Below, in pieces: positions 1 through 8,084 of a DNA stretch of 64,000 nucleotides. The stretch covers positions 62,001 to 126,000 of the forward strand of contig NZ_CALHDW010000018.1 of the NCBI RefSeq assembly GCF_938023125.1, given 5' to 3'. The translations under genes were made by a program, and so were the position numbers. The DNA comes from an uncultured Porphyromonas sp. Its GTDB lineage: Bacteria; Bacteroidota; Bacteroidia; Bacteroidales; Porphyromonadaceae. The notes under the pieces are model-generated. The model saw only the letters and a list, made by a program, of their open reading frames with translations, did not search any database and was not told the origin of the DNA. Position 1 is the first letter of the stretch; every line of letters begins with the position of its first letter.

Positions 1-372
1 TGCGTAGCTCTCCCTGAGAAGGTGCAAGGCGGGCAGCTCCGCATCGCAGCCAACCCGGGAGCTCCGACGAGTAAGTCCAACTTCGCTGCTGACAAGGGCT
101 GGACGATAGACATCCTCGGCGATGGCACTGGCTGTAGCATCAATGTCGGCATAGAGTCTGTAGGTAGCACCGAGAGCCTCTGCCTTGTTGACAAGACAGG
201 CATCACCCTGCTCCCTGAGAGTGCACAGGCTGAGGTAGCTCTGTATACTATAGGGGGCGAGACGCTCTATCATTTTGCAGCTCAGGTGGCACGTCCCACA
301 CGCCTCACACTACCCTCTGGGTGTTACCTGCTTAGAGTCGGCAAGATGACACGTCTCGTCATCATACCCTAA
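1..372 (+). CDS. C-terminal part of an LRR-family T9SS cargo protein (5' end outside window)
   Basis: The frame is open from the first base, so this is the last 123 residues of a gene that starts upstream; the GTG at 22 is not a convincing start. The first ~40 residues (GGQLRIAANPGA, then ADKGWTIDI) match the module that closes the LRR domain in the other LRR proteins here, especially the protein at 40031-43591 (IKNNPGAETSN, KGKNWVADM). The last ~75 residues resemble a T9SS type A sorting domain and end in GCYLLRVGKMTRLVIIP, so the product is probably exported and surface-attached. It lies 22 bases upstream of the next LRR gene and is probably co-transcribed with it. The assignment as LRR cargo is inferred from this paralogy, since the repeats themselves lie outside the window. 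Confidence 0.8.
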   Translation, partial: CVALPEKVQGGQLRIAANPGAPTSKSNFAADKGWTIDILGDGTGCSINVGIESVGSTESLCLVDKTGITLLPESAQAEVALYTIGGETLYHFAAQVARPTRLTLPSGCYLLRVGKMTRLVIIP

Positions 373-394
373 TCACCTAGTAAGTAGACCAACG

Positions 395-1429
395 ATGAAG
401 ACAATTACACACAAGGCACTACTCCTATGCCTGATCTTACCCCTCATAGCCACGACCAGCTATGGGCAAGAGGAGTTTGACCCCAACCGCTACCTAGGGC
501 TCACCACGACGCTCAATGCAGGGGAGAAGGTAGAGATCGCAATCAGTAAAGATGCTTGGATCGACCTCAACGCCAATGGTCAGCAAGACGAAGGCGAAGT
601 GGTTAGATTAAAGTCCATGGACGGTCAGCCTGATCAAGGCATACAGAACTTTACCGTAACCCTATCGGCACAGACTTTTAGGATCTATGGCAACTTTAAC
701 GAGATCATACTACGTAAGTGGAGACTCTCCAAGATCGACGTCAGTCGTATGACACAGCTCACCTACCTAGGCGTACCTTATAGTAAGCTGGATGAGATCG
801 ATCTGTCGGCACTGACCAAGCTCAAGAGCTTCGAGGGGCGCAACAATCGGTTTACAGAGTTAGACCTGTCGCATCAGCCCAACCTGGAGCTGGTAGAGGT
901 CATCTCCAACGATCTGACTCGTCTAGACATCACCAAGAAGCCGCATCTCTACTTCGTCGGTGTCGCACACAACGCGATACGAGATGAAGCGATGGACCTC
1001 CTTGTCAATGCACTACCAATGCGTAGCGAGGGCGAGTTCAACGAAGGCCAGCTATATATCTACACGCTCAATGAGCCTACCGAAAAGAACTACGTAACCG
1101 ACCGACAGGCCGCCATAGCTGACGGTAAGTATTGGAACGTGCAGGCCTGGGACAAGTCTCGTAATGACTGGGTCAAGTACCTAGGAGAGCCCACGGCAAT
1201 CACAGAGGTAGCTACGACTCAGACGGAGCTTAGAGCTCTCTACTCAGGCTCGGCACTCGTCCTCATAGGTACCACCCTCGATGAGCCGGTGCGGATCTAC
1301 GACTATTCGGGAGCCCTCCTAGCCACCTTCGCCGGGGATCTGGAGACCACCACATACCCCATTGCTCTACCTGCAGGTAGCTACATCATCACCCACTGCG
1401 GAGCGACAACCACACTGCAAGTACTATAA
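395..1429 (+). CDS. Secreted LRR protein with T9SS C-terminal domain
   Basis: 344 residues. A Sec signal peptide (about 1-25, ending TSYGQ) is followed by a beta-rich N-terminal domain holding an EF-hand-like loop (D57-L-N-A-N-G-Q-Q-D-E-G-E68), an LRR stretch of ~21-residue units (about 100-200; LDLS, LTRLDI), a capping module (ALPMR near 210, then a segment ending YWNVQAWD near 250) and a ~75-residue C-terminal domain that ends GSYIITHCGATTTLQVL. That architecture is typical of Porphyromonas internalin-like proteins exported by the T9SS, where the C-terminal domain is removed on the surface. It is the second of four tandem paralogues, 22 bases after the previous gene and 36 before the next, so an operon is likely. 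A role in adhesion or binding is inferred only from the family. Confidence 0.85.
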   Translation: MKTITHKALLLCLILPLIATTSYGQEEFDPNRYLGLTTTLNAGEKVEIAISKDAWIDLNANGQQDEGEVVRLKSMDGQPDQGIQNFTVTLSAQTFRIYGNFNEIILRKWRLSKIDVSRMTQLTYLGVPYSKLDEIDLSALTKLKSFEGRNNRFTELDLSHQPNLELVEVISNDLTRLDITKKPHLYFVGVAHNAIRDEAMDLLVNALPMRSEGEFNEGQLYIYTLNEPTEKNYVTDRQAAIADGKYWNVQAWDKSRNDWVKYLGEPTAITEVATTQTELRALYSGSALVLIGTTLDEPVRIYDYSGALLATFAGDLETTTYPIALPAGSYIITHCGATTTLQVL

Positions 1430-1465
1430 GTTTATCTCTCACAACAATCAAGCATATACTAAGCT

Positions 1466-2443
1466 ATGAACAAACGAGCTACACGATTCATACCCCTCAT
1501 ACTACTCTTGCTGCTGCCACTCAGCACCCATCTGCGTGCCCAAGTGACACCGGCACCTATCGATGGACCTCGTGTTACCTTGACGACCGACCTACCCGCC
1601 GGCTCTAGTCTAGGTATAGCTTTTGTACCACACGATGAGACCGTCTGGGTAGATGTCAATGGCAATGGCATCTGCGACAGAGGCGAGGGCAGAGCCAAGG
1701 GCAACATCGGCAAGACAAACATCATGATCGTCGTCCTTGTCAAGCCGAGCGTCACAATCTATGGTCCCATAGATGCGATCCGCTTTGGAGGCCTAGATCT
1801 CGCAGGGCTCGAGGTCAGTAAGATGCCTAAGCTAAAAGAGATCCAGTGCTTCAATAACCGGATAGACCATCTAGACCTCTCTGGCAGCACAGGACTACAA
1901 ACGCTCTTTTGCTTTCAAAATAAAATCACCTCGCTAGACCTCTCTGCATGTAAGGAGATAAACGACATACGTTGCTTCTACAATCAAATCGGAGAGGAAC
2001 AGATGAATGCGCTGATGAAGAGCCTTCCCGACCGTGCGGCAAAGAAGAAAGGACTCGTCATAGCACTCGACACGACCATTCCTGAGGAGAAAAACGTCTG
2101 CTCTGTAGATGCCGTCAAGGTCGCTCTAGATAAGAACTGGGAGGTCAACGACTTCCACAGGGACAGGCAGTCCTGGACAGGTGTACCTTACAAAGGCTCA
2201 CCCTCAGCAATCCAAGAATTGCTTCCAGACACACCCATCGTCTACTACGACGGGGCTACTCATGCGCTCGTCTTGGCTGGAAACAGTGGTGCGCCTTACG
2301 CTCTATACTCAGAGGCCGGCTTGCTGCTGACCTCGGGGGTACTAGACGCTAGCGGTCAGTGCCTGATAGCGATGACCTCCTATCCCGATGGTGCCTATAT
2401 ACTCAACCTCGGAGGCGAAAGCTTCAAGATCTACCACATCTAG
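1466..2443 (+). CDS. Secreted LRR protein with T9SS C-terminal domain
   Basis: 325 residues, paralogous to its neighbours. Signal peptide about 1-25 (ends LRAQ). An EF-hand-like loop occupies about 63-74 (DVNGNGICDRGE), the best match to the calcium-loop pattern among the three tandem copies. Short LRR region about 105-170 with cysteine-containing repeats (IQCFNNRI, LFCFQNKI, IRCFYNQI), the cysteine-ladder style of P. gingivalis InlJ. The cap module follows (MNALMKSLPDR, then NVCSVDAVKVALDKNWEV). The C-terminal domain ends DGAYILNLGGESFKIYHI and should direct T9SS export. Compared with the next gene it is separated by 82 bases that contain a hairpin but no T-run, so read-through is expected. 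Ligand unknown. Confidence 0.85.
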   Translation: MNKRATRFIPLILLLLLPLSTHLRAQVTPAPIDGPRVTLTTDLPAGSSLGIAFVPHDETVWVDVNGNGICDRGEGRAKGNIGKTNIMIVVLVKPSVTIYGPIDAIRFGGLDLAGLEVSKMPKLKEIQCFNNRIDHLDLSGSTGLQTLFCFQNKITSLDLSACKEINDIRCFYNQIGEEQMNALMKSLPDRAAKKKGLVIALDTTIPEEKNVCSVDAVKVALDKNWEVNDFHRDRQSWTGVPYKGSPSAIQELLPDTPIVYYDGATHALVLAGNSGAPYALYSEAGLLLTSGVLDASGQCLIAMTSYPDGAYILNLGGESFKIYHI

Positions 2444-2464
2444 GTCAGAGCTGTAATCTACGTG

Positions 2465-2494
2465 GTGGCGTTTCCCCTCAAGGAGACACGCCAC
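2465..2494 (+). other. Intercistronic hairpin between LRR genes
   Basis: GTGGCGT at 2465-2471 pairs with ACGCCAC at 2488-2494, with additional pairing inside the loop (TCC with GGA). No T-run follows, so this is more likely an RNA processing or stabilising element or a weak attenuator than a terminator. It sits in the 82-base gap between two tandem LRR paralogues. Confidence 0.4.
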
Positions 2495-2525
2495 TCCATC
2501 CACTACACACACTAATATATCAACT

Positions 2526-3536
2526 ATGTCTCGACATTATATCACATATCTCATCTGCCTCTTCCCGCTACTGGCACTACCTGCTCTCGGGCAGAATCCC
2601 TTCAAACCCGTATCTACCGATGGCGATCGCATCGTCCTAACCACCGCCATAGAGCGTGCTGATGAAATCACATTCGTCATACGTCCTATAGAGCATGGTG
2701 TCTGGGTCGATCAGAATGGCGATGGTCAATTTCAGCGAGAAGAGATGGCCAGCAACCCTGAAGATGACTTCGATGAGCTAGGACAATTCCTAGTAGCCTT
2801 TCAGGTTACATCACCTCAGATCACGATCTATGGCAAGATAGACCAACTCATCATCCAAGACCGCAAAATAACCAATATAGATCTAACACACGCCACAGCA
2901 CTCAAGACTCTAGAGGCGTACCGCAATGAGATATCCTCGATCACAATACCAGCTGGGCTACCACTAGAAGATCTCTGGCTGGCAGACAACAAGTTGCAGG
3001 AGATAGACTTCTCCAACTGTAGCAAGCTATGGTTCATCGAGCTCTACAACAATCAGATCTTTGAGCAGGCTATGACCAAGGCCTTTAACACCTTGCAGCG
3101 CGCAGCACCCGTTGCTGATCCCGAACTAGACATCCCCGAGCCGACCATTCAGGTGATCGATACGCATAGCGACCATGAGGGCAACGTATGCAATGTAGAT
3201 GCTGTAGCTCATGCCAGGAGCCTCGGCTGGGCCGTATACGATCTAGCAGGAGACACGAAAGACTGGATTGGAGAGCATTACGAAGGGTCGCCCGTGGGCA
3301 TCACATCTATCTCGTCTCACATGCCGACCTGCAGCCGTATGTTTGGAGCTATCAGACTAGACTCGCTAGAGCCTCACAGCACCATCACACTCTACGATAT
3401 GGAGGGTCGCACGCTGCAAGAGTTCTCTACGTCCACGAGCACAGTTACGATTCCTCTATCAGCCGAGCAGTTTGCTACACCCTACCTCCTCACGATCCAG
3501 TCGCCTGAGGGGCAGCGAGTGAGCGTCAAGCTCTAA
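2526..3536 (+). CDS. Secreted LRR protein with T9SS C-terminal domain
   Basis: 336 residues. Signal peptide about 1-23 (ends ALGQ). N-terminal beta domain with an EF-hand-like loop (D62-Q-N-G-D-G-Q-F-Q-R-E-E73), a short LRR part (about 110-175; IDLTHATALKTLEAYRNEI, LWLADNKLQEIDFS), then a cap module with a longer insertion than in its paralogues (NTLQRAAPVADPELDIPEP) and the conserved NVCNVDAVAHARSLGWAV. The tail (about 262-336) has the beta-sandwich look of a T9SS sorting domain. It is the last gene of the array and is followed 60 bases later by a strong terminator. Function is inferred from the family only. Confidence 0.85.
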   Translation: MSRHYITYLICLFPLLALPALGQNPFKPVSTDGDRIVLTTAIERADEITFVIRPIEHGVWVDQNGDGQFQREEMASNPEDDFDELGQFLVAFQVTSPQITIYGKIDQLIIQDRKITNIDLTHATALKTLEAYRNEISSITIPAGLPLEDLWLADNKLQEIDFSNCSKLWFIELYNNQIFEQAMTKAFNTLQRAAPVADPELDIPEPTIQVIDTHSDHEGNVCNVDAVAHARSLGWAVYDLAGDTKDWIGEHYEGSPVGITSISSHMPTCSRMFGAIRLDSLEPHSTITLYDMEGRTLQEFSTSTSTVTIPLSAEQFATPYLLTIQSPEGQRVSVKL

Positions 3537-3597
3537 CCCGCATAGCGATCCACTGATTGCAAAGGCTGCACCGTTAAATAGCTCTTACAGATGATAG

Positions 3598-3636
3598 CCA
3601 CGTAGGAAACTCGAAATTCCTACGTGGCCATTTTTC
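3598..3636 (+). terminator. Rho-independent terminator of the LRR array
   Basis: Perfect 11-base stem CCACGTAGGAA / TTCCTACGTGG (3598-3608 with 3617-3627), 8-base loop, then CCATTTTTC. It ends the tandem LRR operon. Confidence 0.88.
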
Positions 3637-3879
3637 ATTCTCCACGTGGGGATTGGAAAGTTCCTCCCTTGGAACTAAAAAGCTCCAAGAGTGAGACTAT
3701 TTTTGAAACTCGTATCCACCACACGTTCAGTACAATAAAACAGACAATACAGGTAGCGACTTAACAGAATTGAGGATCTGGGAACAACTCCTCTTACGTG
3801 TTTTTTGGCGTAAAGGTCAAAATGGTTGGTGAAGTACCCCTATAGCTCATCTAGCACTTACAACTGGGAAATACAGGCT

Positions 3880-4231
3880 TGGGGCGTTAATCGGAGTTTG
3901 GCTTACTTCAAGAGGGTGGGTTGTTGCATTCCATAACCACGGACAACGGATCGGAATTTATGGCTTTAGATCTATTGAGAGGGCGCTCCGTATTCCTGTC
4001 TTTTTTGCTAAACCCTATTGTTCGACCGACAAGCCCCATGTTGAATTGCTCAACAAACTCATTCGACAATACATATCCAAAGGAACTTCCTTCAAAGACA
4101 TTGATGACAAGCAAATACGAAATATCAGGATACTGCTAAACAACAGACCTAGGAAAAAGTTGGACTTTAAATTTCCGAATGAAGTCTTAGCACTACTTTT
4201 GTCATACCGTTGCACTTGATACTGGGATCTG
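3880..4231 (+). pseudogene. Remnant of an IS30-family transposase (left copy)
   Basis: Translated in more than one frame, this stretch encodes the catalytic C-terminal half of an IS30-type DDE transposase: SITTDNGSE (second Asp) in one frame, then in another the region corresponding to VELLNKLIRQYIPKG (catalytic Glu) and the NNRP segment. Compared base by base with the remnant at 59.7-60.1 kb on the other strand, homology is clear from about 3880 to the stop near 4219; the left copy has lost a T in the run after ATGGC (about 3960-3967) and a base near 3915, giving frameshifts. The N-terminal half is missing or unrecognisable. It is a dead element; no intact inverted repeats were found. Confidence 0.8.
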
Positions 4232-4276
4232 CACCCTAATAAGATTTTCTCAAGAGCTAAAATATCCCTCGGGTTT

Positions 4277-4296
4277 ATTACCTTTGCAGAAAGGTA
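4277..4296 (+). promoter_or_regulatory. Inverted repeat with an embedded -7-like box upstream of the sugar transferase
   Basis: TTACCTTT and AAAGGTAA form a perfect 8-base inverted repeat around GCAG. It contains TACCTTTG (4279-4286), which fits the Bacteroidota -7 consensus TAnnTTTG, but I see no -33 TTTG at the right distance. It could be an operator overlapping a promoter, or a small hairpin. The gene start is about 45 bases downstream. Confidence 0.4.
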
Positions 4297-4331
4297 AATA
4301 GGCAACACACAATAAGAGACACACCCCACGC

Positions 4332-4931
4332 ATGGCAAAAAGGCTGCTCGATGTACTCGTAAGTTTGATTGGGATAATTCTTTTGTCCCCCCTTTTCGTC
4401 ATTGTAGCCATTCTTATTAAATGCGACTCTCGGGGGGCGGTTTTTTTTCGCCAAGCACGTGTAGGGCGCAACAACAAAGACTTCGTACTCTACAAATTCC
4501 GCTCCATGCACCATCAGGACTGGGGCAAAGACCAACTTCTCACCGTAGGGGACGATGACCCACGTATTACGCGCTTAGGTCGCAGGCTTCGCCAACTAAA
4601 GATTGACGAGATACCCCAGCTAATCAATGTACTAAAGGGAGATATGAGCCTTGTGGGCCCTCGACCTCTCGTTCGCCAGCAGGTGGAGTTGTACCCCGAT
4701 CTATACCTACCCATCCTAGCCGTGCGCCCCGGCATCACAAGCCCGGCCTCCATTTACTTCCGCAACGAGAATGCCATTCTGGGGGAGCAAGAGCACCCGG
4801 AAGAATACTTCAAGGATGTGATCATGCCCAAGAAAATTGAGCTCAACCTTGAGTACGTCAAGCATCATTCTTTTATGGGCGACATCAAGATTCTTTTCCG
4901 CACAGCCTACCTCACCCTCTTCGATCGCTAA
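4332..4931 (+). CDS. Bacterial sugar transferase (initiating phosphoglycosyl transferase)
   Basis: 199 residues, the length of the small monotopic phosphoglycosyl transferases (PglC type) that move a sugar-1-phosphate from a nucleotide sugar to undecaprenyl phosphate, the first step of a surface polysaccharide or glycan. Residues 1-29 form the re-entrant membrane helix (LLDVLVSLIGIILLSPLFV). Then come FFRQARVGRNN, YKFRSM, the TRLGRRLRQLKIDEIPQ segment with the catalytic Asp-Glu pair, NVLKGDMSLVGPRPL and RPGITSPAS. All family landmarks are present, so it is probably functional. It stands alone: upstream is an IS30 remnant, and downstream is a terminator and the convergent polA. Normally such genes sit in a polysaccharide cluster, so this one may be displaced. 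Substrate sugar unknown. Confidence 0.93.
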   Translation: MAKRLLDVLVSLIGIILLSPLFVIVAILIKCDSRGAVFFRQARVGRNNKDFVLYKFRSMHHQDWGKDQLLTVGDDDPRITRLGRRLRQLKIDEIPQLINVLKGDMSLVGPRPLVRQQVELYPDLYLPILAVRPGITSPASIYFRNENAILGEQEHPEEYFKDVIMPKKIELNLEYVKHHSFMGDIKILFRTAYLTLFDR

Positions 4932-4951
4932 GCCCCTTTTTTAGACCCTAT

Positions 4952-4990
4952 ATATTCCCTTCCGCCTAGAGCTGGAGGGGATATTTTTTT
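4952..4990 (+). terminator. Rho-independent terminator after the sugar transferase
   Basis: ATATTCCCTTCC pairs with GGAGGGGATAT (with a G-U and one bulge), followed by a run of eight T. It lies about 20-60 bases after the stop codon at 4931. Confidence 0.8.
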
Positions 4991-5153
4991 TCTGCAAACC
5001 CCTCGCCCAAAGGCTGCCTGGAAATAAAAAGAATGGCAGCCTATTTTTTTTCATTTCTTGGGCAGCGGCAAAAAATTTCTTGCCCTAAAACGGGAGCATT
5101 TCCACCCTAAAGATTTTTCTTTTCCAGCCGGCAATGAAGGGAGCCGATAGGTA

Positions 5154-5192
5154 CAAAAAAGAGGAGAGCACCCTCTACATGGCACCCTCCTC
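5154..5192 (-). terminator. Probable terminator of polA
   Basis: On the minus strand GAGGAG and CTCCTC form a 6-base stem directly followed by TTTTTT. The loop is large (20 bases). It lies about 30 bases after the polA stop. Confidence 0.45.
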
Positions 5193-5218
5193 CCTATTTT
5201 CTGATACAAAACAAGTTT

Positions 5219-8032
5219 TTAGTGAGCTTCGAGCCAACTACTCCCCACTCCGATTTCCACCTCTAGGGGGACTCTTAGGCCGGGAAGAGCTTGGCACATC
5301 TCTTGGTGCACTAAGGCTCGCAACTCGTCAACTTCGGGCAGATAGGCATCGAAGTTGAGTTCGTCGTGCACCTGCATGATCATTTTACTCCTCATATTTC
5401 GCTCACGCATTTTAGCATCTATACGTATCATAGCCACCTTAATAAGGTCGGCAGCCGTCCCTTGGATAGGGGCATTTACTGCGTTGCGCTCTGCGAATTG
5501 GCGCACAGTGGCCGAGCGGCTATTGATGTCGGGCAGGTAGCGTCTACGCCCCAAGAGCGTTTCGGTATAGCCCAACTTCCTTGCCTTCTGCACGCACTCA
5601 TCCATATAGGCACGCACGGAGGGGTAACTCTCAAAATAGCTAGAAATAAGGGCGGACGCCTCGGAGGCATCGATATTGAGGCGCTGACTCAGTCCATAGG
5701 CCGATATGCCATAGATAATTCCAAAATTGGCAGTCTTGGCATGAGAGCGCTGCAGAGAGGTCACCTCCTCGGGAGCCACGTTGTAGATCCGTGCGGCGGT
5801 AGAGCGGTGTACATCCTCCCCCTCCACAAAAGCCTTTATCAAATGCTCGTCTTGACTAAAGTGTGCCATCAGGCGAAGCTCTATTTGCGAATAATCGGCA
5901 CTCAAAAAGGTAAACTCCGAGCTGCGAGGCACGAAAGCGGAGCGGATCTCCTGCCCCATAGAGGAGCGAATGGGGATATTTTGGAGATTAGGGTCACTCG
6001 AGGAGAGCCGCCCCGTCACGGTCACGGCTTGGTTGTACGAGGTACGCAAGCGGCCATCGGGGTAGACCAATTCAGGAAGAGCCTCCGTATAGGTACCAAT
6101 GAGCTTTTTGAGCCCCCTGTAATCCAGCACCTTCTGTACAATAGGGTGCTGATCGAGGCACTTGGAGAGCACTTCTTCGCTCGTAGAGTAGGTGTTTGTC
6201 TTTGTTTTCTTGCCCTTGGCCTGCAAGCCCAGCTCCTCAAACAAAACTACCCCCACTTGCTTAGGGCTACTCACATTAAAGGGATGCCCTGCCCAGTGGA
6301 ATATCTGCTCCTCCGTCTCGCGGAGGTCGTTCGAGAGCTTCTCGGAGACCTCATGCAGTCGCTGTACATCCAATTGTACGCCCTCACGTTCCATGCTCTC
6401 TAGCACCCCAACAAGGGGCATCTCCACCTCCCAAAAGAGTTTTTCTTGCTGCTCTTGCTCTAGCTTCTCCCGAAGAAGGGGGTAGAGCCTGCGCACCACA
6501 TCGGCATCTTCGGCGGCATAGTCTGCCAAAAACTCCTCTGCGACATCCCGGCGCAGGTCGAAGTTCTTTTTCTCCGATAGGTCGCTATACGCAATGGTGC
6601 GGTAGCCTAGGTACTGCTCCGCTAGGGTATCTAGATTATGCCTCTGGTCGGGAGCGATGAGATAATGCGCCACAAGCGTATCGAAAAGTGGAGTGGCAGA
6701 CGAAACTCCATAGCGAGCCAAAAGTTTTTGGTCGAATTTCGCATTCTGAGCCATCTTGAGTATCTCGGTATTGCGCATGAGGGCATCAAGAGGCTGGAGG
6801 ATGGCGCAAGCCTTGTCAAAGTCTTGGGGCAGGGGCAGATAGTAGGCTTCGCCCTCTTCGGGGGCAAAGGAGGCTGCCACAATGGAGGCGGTAAGGGGGT
6901 TAAGTCCGTCCGTCTCAGTATCGAAGGCAAATTGTTTGCTCTCGGCAAGGCGGGCCCAAAGCTGCTCCTGCTCCTCCTTTGTGCGTACCACGTGGTAGGT
7001 GTGCGCTGTATCCTTCAATGTTGTAAGCCCTTGTAGAGAGGCTGTTTGCTTGGGAGAGAAAAGAGAATTAGCCTCTGATGGCTCCTTCCCCTCGTCTTGA
7101 CTGGTAGAGCTAGAGGAGAAGAGCCCCCCTCCCCAATCGGCTGCCTCACCCTCGCTTGGGAGCAAACGCTTGGCTAGGGTGTGCATCTCAAACTCTGCGA
7201 GCAGGGCCTGGAGCTGGGGCACATTCGGCTCTAAGTGGCGGAAGGTCTCCCACTTCACCTCCATGGGCACTTCGGTACAAATCTTGGCCAGATAGCGCGA
7301 TAAAAGGGTATTCTCCCGCCCCTCCTCGAGTTTCTTTTTGAGGGAAGGGGATAGCTCTTCGAGGTGCTCATAAATGCCATCAATAGAGCCAAACTGCGTG
7401 AGTAGCTCCGAGGCTTTTTTCGGCCCTATCCCCTTACATCCGGGGATATTGTCGCTGGCATCCCCCACCAAGGCAAGGTAATCGACCATTTGCGAGCAGT
7501 GCACAAGGCCAAACTTCTCGCAGACTTCGGCCTCGCCCCATACCTCAGCCCCGTTGGTCCCCGGGCGATACATGAGAGAATGCTTGGTAACAAGCTGCCC
7601 GTAATCCTTGTCCGCAGTAACCATATAGACCTCAAAACCCTCTTTCTCGGCACGCTGAGAGAGGGTGCCTACCACGTCGTCTGCCTCGTAGTCCGGCACC
7701 TCAACGGCAGGGATTCGTAGGGCTTCGAGCAGGCGTTTCACCTGGGGGAAAGCCCAGAGGATACCCTCCGGAGTGGCATCGCGTTGCGCCTTATAGGCTG
7801 CGTACTCTCGGTGTCGAAAAGAGCCTCCGGGGGGGTCAAAAACTACAGCCAAATAGTCGGGATTCTCCTTTTTAATGATCTCTATGAGGCTATTGGCAAA
7901 ACCCAGAAGGGCACTTGTATTGTTCCCCTTACTATCGAATCGGGGGGTGCGGATAAAGGCAAAGTAAGCTCGATAAATGAGCATACTGGCATCGAGAAGA
8001 AAAAGTCTCTTGCCGCTAGAGGTGGGATTCAT
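5219..8032 (-). CDS. polA: DNA polymerase I
   Basis: 937 residues, full length for the family. The N-terminal 5'-nuclease domain (about 1-290) has DASMLIYRAYF, DYEADDVVG and DNIPGCKGIGPKKA. The 3'-5' exonuclease domain (about 360-540) keeps its catalytic motifs: DTETDG, NAKFDQ and YAAEDAD, so proofreading looks intact, unlike in several Gram-positive and Thermus enzymes. The polymerase domain (about 560-937) shows motif A DYSQIELRL, motif B KTANFGIIYG and motif C QVHDEL. It fills gaps and removes RNA primers in replication and repair. It follows sov by 52 bases on the same strand, after ruvA, suggesting ruvA-sov-polA co-transcription. Confidence 0.98.
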   Translation of the reverse strand: MNPTSSGKRLFLLDASMLIYRAYFAFIRTPRFDSKGNNTSALLGFANSLIEIIKKENPDYLAVVFDPPGGSFRHREYAAYKAQRDATPEGILWAFPQVKRLLEALRIPAVEVPDYEADDVVGTLSQRAEKEGFEVYMVTADKDYGQLVTKHSLMYRPGTNGAEVWGEAEVCEKFGLVHCSQMVDYLALVGDASDNIPGCKGIGPKKASELLTQFGSIDGIYEHLEELSPSLKKKLEEGRENTLLSRYLAKICTEVPMEVKWETFRHLEPNVPQLQALLAEFEMHTLAKRLLPSEGEAADWGGGLFSSSSTSQDEGKEPSEANSLFSPKQTASLQGLTTLKDTAHTYHVVRTKEEQEQLWARLAESKQFAFDTETDGLNPLTASIVAASFAPEEGEAYYLPLPQDFDKACAILQPLDALMRNTEILKMAQNAKFDQKLLARYGVSSATPLFDTLVAHYLIAPDQRHNLDTLAEQYLGYRTIAYSDLSEKKNFDLRRDVAEEFLADYAAEDADVVRRLYPLLREKLEQEQQEKLFWEVEMPLVGVLESMEREGVQLDVQRLHEVSEKLSNDLRETEEQIFHWAGHPFNVSSPKQVGVVLFEELGLQAKGKKTKTNTYSTSEEVLSKCLDQHPIVQKVLDYRGLKKLIGTYTEALPELVYPDGRLRTSYNQAVTVTGRLSSSDPNLQNIPIRSSMGQEIRSAFVPRSSEFTFLSADYSQIELRLMAHFSQDEHLIKAFVEGEDVHRSTAARIYNVAPEEVTSLQRSHAKTANFGIIYGISAYGLSQRLNIDASEASALISSYFESYPSVRAYMDECVQKARKLGYTETLLGRRRYLPDINSRSATVRQFAERNAVNAPIQGTAADLIKVAMIRIDAKMRERNMRSKMIMQVHDELNFDAYLPEVDELRALVHQEMCQALPGLRVPLEVEIGVGSSWLEAH

Positions 8033-8084
8033 ATGGGCGATCTTTTTTTGTGCTTCTCCGAGGAGAAGGGGAGATTATACCGGG

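Noticed and set aside
5366..6403. 345-residue ORF antisense to polA
   Set aside because: It lies fully within the conserved polymerase domain of polA, has no recognisable motif, and long antisense ORFs are expected from codon bias.
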